DNA from: Arctopsyche grandis
Taxonomy: Eukaryota > Arthropoda > Insecta > Trichoptera > Hydropsychidae
Assembly: GCF_051622035.1 (NCBI RefSeq)
Contig: NC_135360.1
Location: 28,413,206-28,477,205, forward strand
DNA: 64,000 bases
Direction: 5' to 3'
The translations under genes and the position numbers were made by a program. Position 1 is the stretch's first letter; each line of letters begins with the position of its first letter. Shown here in pieces: positions 60,641 through 64,000 of the stretch. A model generated the notes under the pieces. It was not told the DNA's origin. It ran no database searches and worked only from the letters and a program-made list of their open reading frames with translations.

Positions 60641-60985
60641 CAGCAGCGTGGACTAATGGTTAGCATATATGATTTCGAGTGGAGTGGTCACGGGTTCGTG
60701 TCCCACTGGTGGCTGTTGGCCAGATCTTGGTTTGTGACTCTAGGTCGATCGTTTCCTATCAGAGTTTGGCAATTTTGCTGATTTTCATTGAAACGGTTCC
60801 TGTAAATTGGCATTTATTTCAAATCTTTCTTGCAAATCTCAAGTTATTCAACGTCTTGAGTTTCGTCAATTTTTATGATGAAATGCGGCAAAAATTTCTC
60901 CATAGATGTCTCTGTGGACGATGATCGTATAAATTCGTATTTTATAAATGCTTGTATTGAACGTATTGTATAAATGCTTAAATTT
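60641..60985 (+). mobile_element. tRNA-derived SINE, nearly full length
   Basis: CAGCAGCGTGGACTAATGGT with A-box-like TGGACTAATGGTTAGCATA, B-box GGGTTCGTGTCCCACT, TTGGCCAGATCTTGGTTTGT, CTATCAGAGTTTGGCAATTT and CATAGATGTCTCTGTGGACG. The GGCCAGGAAGG tail is absent, so it may be a subfamily ending earlier. Confidence 0.8.
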
Positions 60986-61685
60986 TTTGAAATATCTTTT
61001 TACTTATTAATTCAGCTAGTCAAATATAAAATACTAAGATGCAATATTTTAAAATTAAGTTGTAAAACTAAAATCCAAAGTCGTCTACATTAAAGTCGCC
61101 TAAACCTAATTGCTTTTCACGTGAAAAAATTTAAATTAGTTTCAACTTAAACATAAGAAAAAGGGGTTTCAACATTTTCAGGCAATTAATCATTCAGATT
61201 TACATAATTTTTCCAACACACTTTTCGTTTTTCTGTTCACTCTCGTTCGTTCTTTATTCATAAGTGTAATAATAATCGGTGGGAGACAGAGGAAAAAATC
61301 ATTTATACCTGCGAACTTACAACTGATTTTTTCATCATTTAATTAAATTTAAATGTAATAAAATTAACCCCACGCAATTCTCTTTGAATAATAAATGAAC
61401 CAACCTTGAAACCGAGGACTGCTTAAAGCGCGAACATGTATGTATATTTAAAAAAAAAAACAAGCATTAAAATAATACGAAAATGTTATAAGTGCTCGTC
61501 TTTATAAACAAGCACGTCTCATGTTGTTTGCTAATCGTGATTATATAATATATTTGTAAGTCGTACATTATTAGAATTACCATTAACTGTGAATGTCTGT
61601 GCTAATATTGACATGGCAAACATTTGCATATTTTAAAATATGCATTTAATCCAAAGCATACACACTCTAAAATCTTTGAATGTAG
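60986..61685. other. Gene-free stretch
   Basis: AT-rich; no gene or repeat recognised. Confidence 0.35.
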
Positions 61686-61925
61686 AATAATATTATTTAT
61701 TTAAGTTTAAGTTTGGACCATTGTGGCATTACAGGAGTCCCTAATGCGCCACAATGGTTAAAAAAATACAAAGAGATAAGAAAAATGAAAATATATATAT
61801 GTATATCTATACACAGACAAAAATACATTTATACATAATTATAGCAATAGCAGATAAAGTAAAAATATCAAATAATAAAAGTAGGGAATGTCTTGCATCT
61901 ACAGCCAGCACCAATATATAAGAAC
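61686..61925 (-). mobile_element. LINE 3' end, copy 2, minus strand
   Basis: Reverse of the element at 56045-56330: on the minus strand GGCTGTAGATGCAAGACATT, TTGATATTTTTACTTTATCT and the hairpin ACCATTGTGGCGCATTAGGG...CCACAATGGTCC, then an AAATAAT-rich tail. Same family, clearly diverged. Confidence 0.65.
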
Positions 61926-62164
61926 GAGTCACAAATATAAAACATCCTTTAGAGGAAGATCAAAAGTCCACTCATACAATACATTCAATGAAAATAATGA
62001 TGAGCGCAGGCTACCAGACAAATAGGTTAAAATAATCTACGATATTCTACGCTCATTAAGATGAAAAATATCACATTTATGGAATTTTAACTAAGAATAT
62101 TTTGAATTGTATCTATCAAACATAATTCTGAACTATTTTTACTTTAACTAATTTTACTATCTAT
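61926..62164. other. Short unannotated spacer
   Basis: AT-rich, nothing recognised. Confidence 0.35.
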
Positions 62165-63040
62165 TTTTATTTGTTAATTTAATAAACCGAAATTGGGATT
62201 TTTTCCTCTTAAAAAGGTCAAAAATGTCGTGGCCACTATTCTGTCCACACCCCTGAACGTATTGTTGCGTAGGGGTGGGTGGAGGATCCAAGTAAAAGGC
62301 CATCAGTCGTTTCACAGCATTTATTGATGATTAAGGAGATACACGCACTGGCAGTGCTTAGTCCAGAATGACATGATATCGCCTACGTACCGCCTTATAA
62401 GGGGTAGATCTCTCAGGACGTCTAATCTGTTTACCTACTGTATAGTCACGTATTCGGATATGCATTCCCACGATATGAGAAGTGCAATCATTGTTTAGCT
62501 TATCTCCACTTAGCCTGTCGCTAATCCTTGAAACCACTTATACCAGTCGCACGGTATGCACTTAGTTAATCCGTTAACAGATATCCGTTACAGATAATCC
62601 TTGAACGGCCACACAGTCTCTGGGATTCTATTCGCTTAATCCGCGGCGTACGTAACAGTATCAAGCTGAAGATTTACATTTGTATTCTCTATGTACTAAC
62701 TTTCGTAAAACAGAAAGTAGTATTATATTTTAAGTAATATTTCATTATTTTATTTTGACCTTTTAAATTATTTTTATTTTATTGATATTTAATGTGTGTA
62801 ATAATCATAGTGATTTTAAGTAAAAAAAAAAATCGAACAAAATCCGACAACCGGAAGTAGAATTTTTGTCTTCTGTAAGTTTCCCTACATTTGCGCTCAA
62901 TTTGTATCGAAAACGCTCCCATAACCGGCATGTGTGAACGTGTATGTATATTTAATTATAGATTTTTTTGTGACTTCCTTATATTCCTCAAATACATATG
63001 TAGATAAAGTCATGGGTTGGTCACATCCGAATTTTATTTA
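62165..63040 (+). repeat. CCGGAAGTAG-rich interspersed repeat, copy 2, split by a solo LTR
   Basis: Same blocks and order as 40210-40745. The solo LTR at 62263-62657 lies between CCACACCCCTGAAC and CAAGCTGAAGATTTACATTT, which are adjacent (apart from a few bases) in copy 1. That comparison confirms both LTR borders. Confidence 0.65.
62263..62657 (+). mobile_element. Solo LTR, family 2, copy c (LTR retrotransposon fossil)
   Basis: 395 bp from TGTTGCGTAGGGGTGG to CGGCGTACGTAACA with the 4-bp duplication GTAT on both sides (62259-62262 and 62658-62661). Related to 45656-46031 across its 5' half (AAGGCCA, CAGCATTTATT, CTTATAAGG). The identical flanking tetramers suggest moderate rather than great age. 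Confidence 0.85.
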
Positions 63041-63047
63041 TTAAAAT

Positions 63048-63480
<433 letters not shown>

Positions 63481-64000
63481 ATATTAATTGTATTATTGTA
63501 TTGTATCTGTATTAGTCACTTTGGAGCAACAAACATTGTATGGCAGGATCCTAAAATGCAACTACGTATGTACTTGAATTATAATTGTCAACAGATACAT
63601 ATGTACATATATTGTCAAAGTTTACAGGATGTGACACGTTAACTATAGGGGGCATGATTTAATTTCCAAGCAAGTTAGTTCCCGCTTTCGTATCACCACC
63701 TGTCGAATAGTCTTTGGGATTCTGAGTCAGCTTCCTGACAATTAGGAAATTTCAACCGACATTTGCCCCACTCCCCCACCAGCTAGGGATTAGGTTTTCG
63801 ACATTCCAATATCGGATTCCTAGCATTTCAACAAATTCAATTTGCTCGCGAAGCGACCACCTCTCGAGAATGCTCTCTGCCATCAAACCCTGAACGTAGC
63901 TTCTGAGGCACAGAGAGAGGGTTTCTTCCTCACATCCTTGTACCCGCAAGGGTCCCTCGAGGGTCCTACAAGAACGCTTGTCTAAACCTGTTGAGACGAT
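63481..64000 (-). other. Window end with a minus-strand open frame of unknown nature
   Basis: From 63752 to the window edge the minus strand is open and reads ...LRVQGCEEETLSLCLRSYVQ, then ILERWSLREQIEFVEMLGIR and stops soon after WWGSGANVG. Base composition is more balanced than around it. I recognise no domain; it continues beyond the window, so it may be the 3' end of a gene or a transposon ORF. Confidence 0.35.

Overview
The window is AT-rich animal nuclear DNA, most likely from a holometabolous insect. The coding exons match insect protein families and are cut by short GT-AG introns. The intergenic DNA carries many ACATATGTA/(AT)n microsatellites, and transposable elements of insect type are abundant: piggyBac/TTAA elements, MULE, hAT, Helitron-like elements, an RTE-like LINE and a tRNA-derived SINE. 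I cannot place the order with confidence.

Host genes lie in the left 35 kb. (1) 7063-10617 (+): seven-exon, about 970-residue nuclear-type protein with one C2H2-like finger, tentatively ZNF839-like. (2) 11683-12183 (-): three-exon Yippee-like 5 (121 residues), tail to tail with gene 1. (3) 24290-27877 (+): Sar1, the COPII GTPase (193 residues), with a GC-rich promoter region around 22.84-23.53 kb. (4) 28594-29926 (-): mitochondrial HIBCH (370 residues), tail to tail with Sar1. (5) 34383-35166 (+): mitochondrial peptide deformylase (214 residues). Sar1 acts in ER export, HIBCH in valine breakdown, PDF in mitochondrial protein maturation and YPEL5 probably in ubiquitin-ligase biology. They do not form a pathway.

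Between and inside these genes are mobile elements. A MULE-type DNA transposon with an apparently intact four-exon transposase and SWIM finger lies at about 14.3-21.25 kb and contains a fresh tandem triplication of a ~570-bp unit with an (AT)n core. Nested TTAA (piggyBac) elements fill the third coding intron position of Sar1. Solo LTRs of one family sit just upstream of both the zinc-finger gene and the Sar1 promoter region. From 35.2 kb to the end I recognise no complete host gene. That half holds SINE copies, three solo LTRs of a second family, Helitron-like copies, foldback elements, a LINE relic, several long (AT)n tracts and two weak candidate exons.

The most interesting observation is an extra, perfectly phased 156-bp open exon inside Sar1 (24475-24630). 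It encodes a second, altered P-loop resembling the neighbouring canonical G1 exon. It could be a mutually exclusive or cassette exon giving an unusual Sar1 isoform. Other points of note are an apparently intact MULE transposase with a GC-AG intron, very long near-perfect hairpins (37.06-37.43 kb, 1.89-2.44 kb, 31.83-32.09 kb) and several datable nested insertions.
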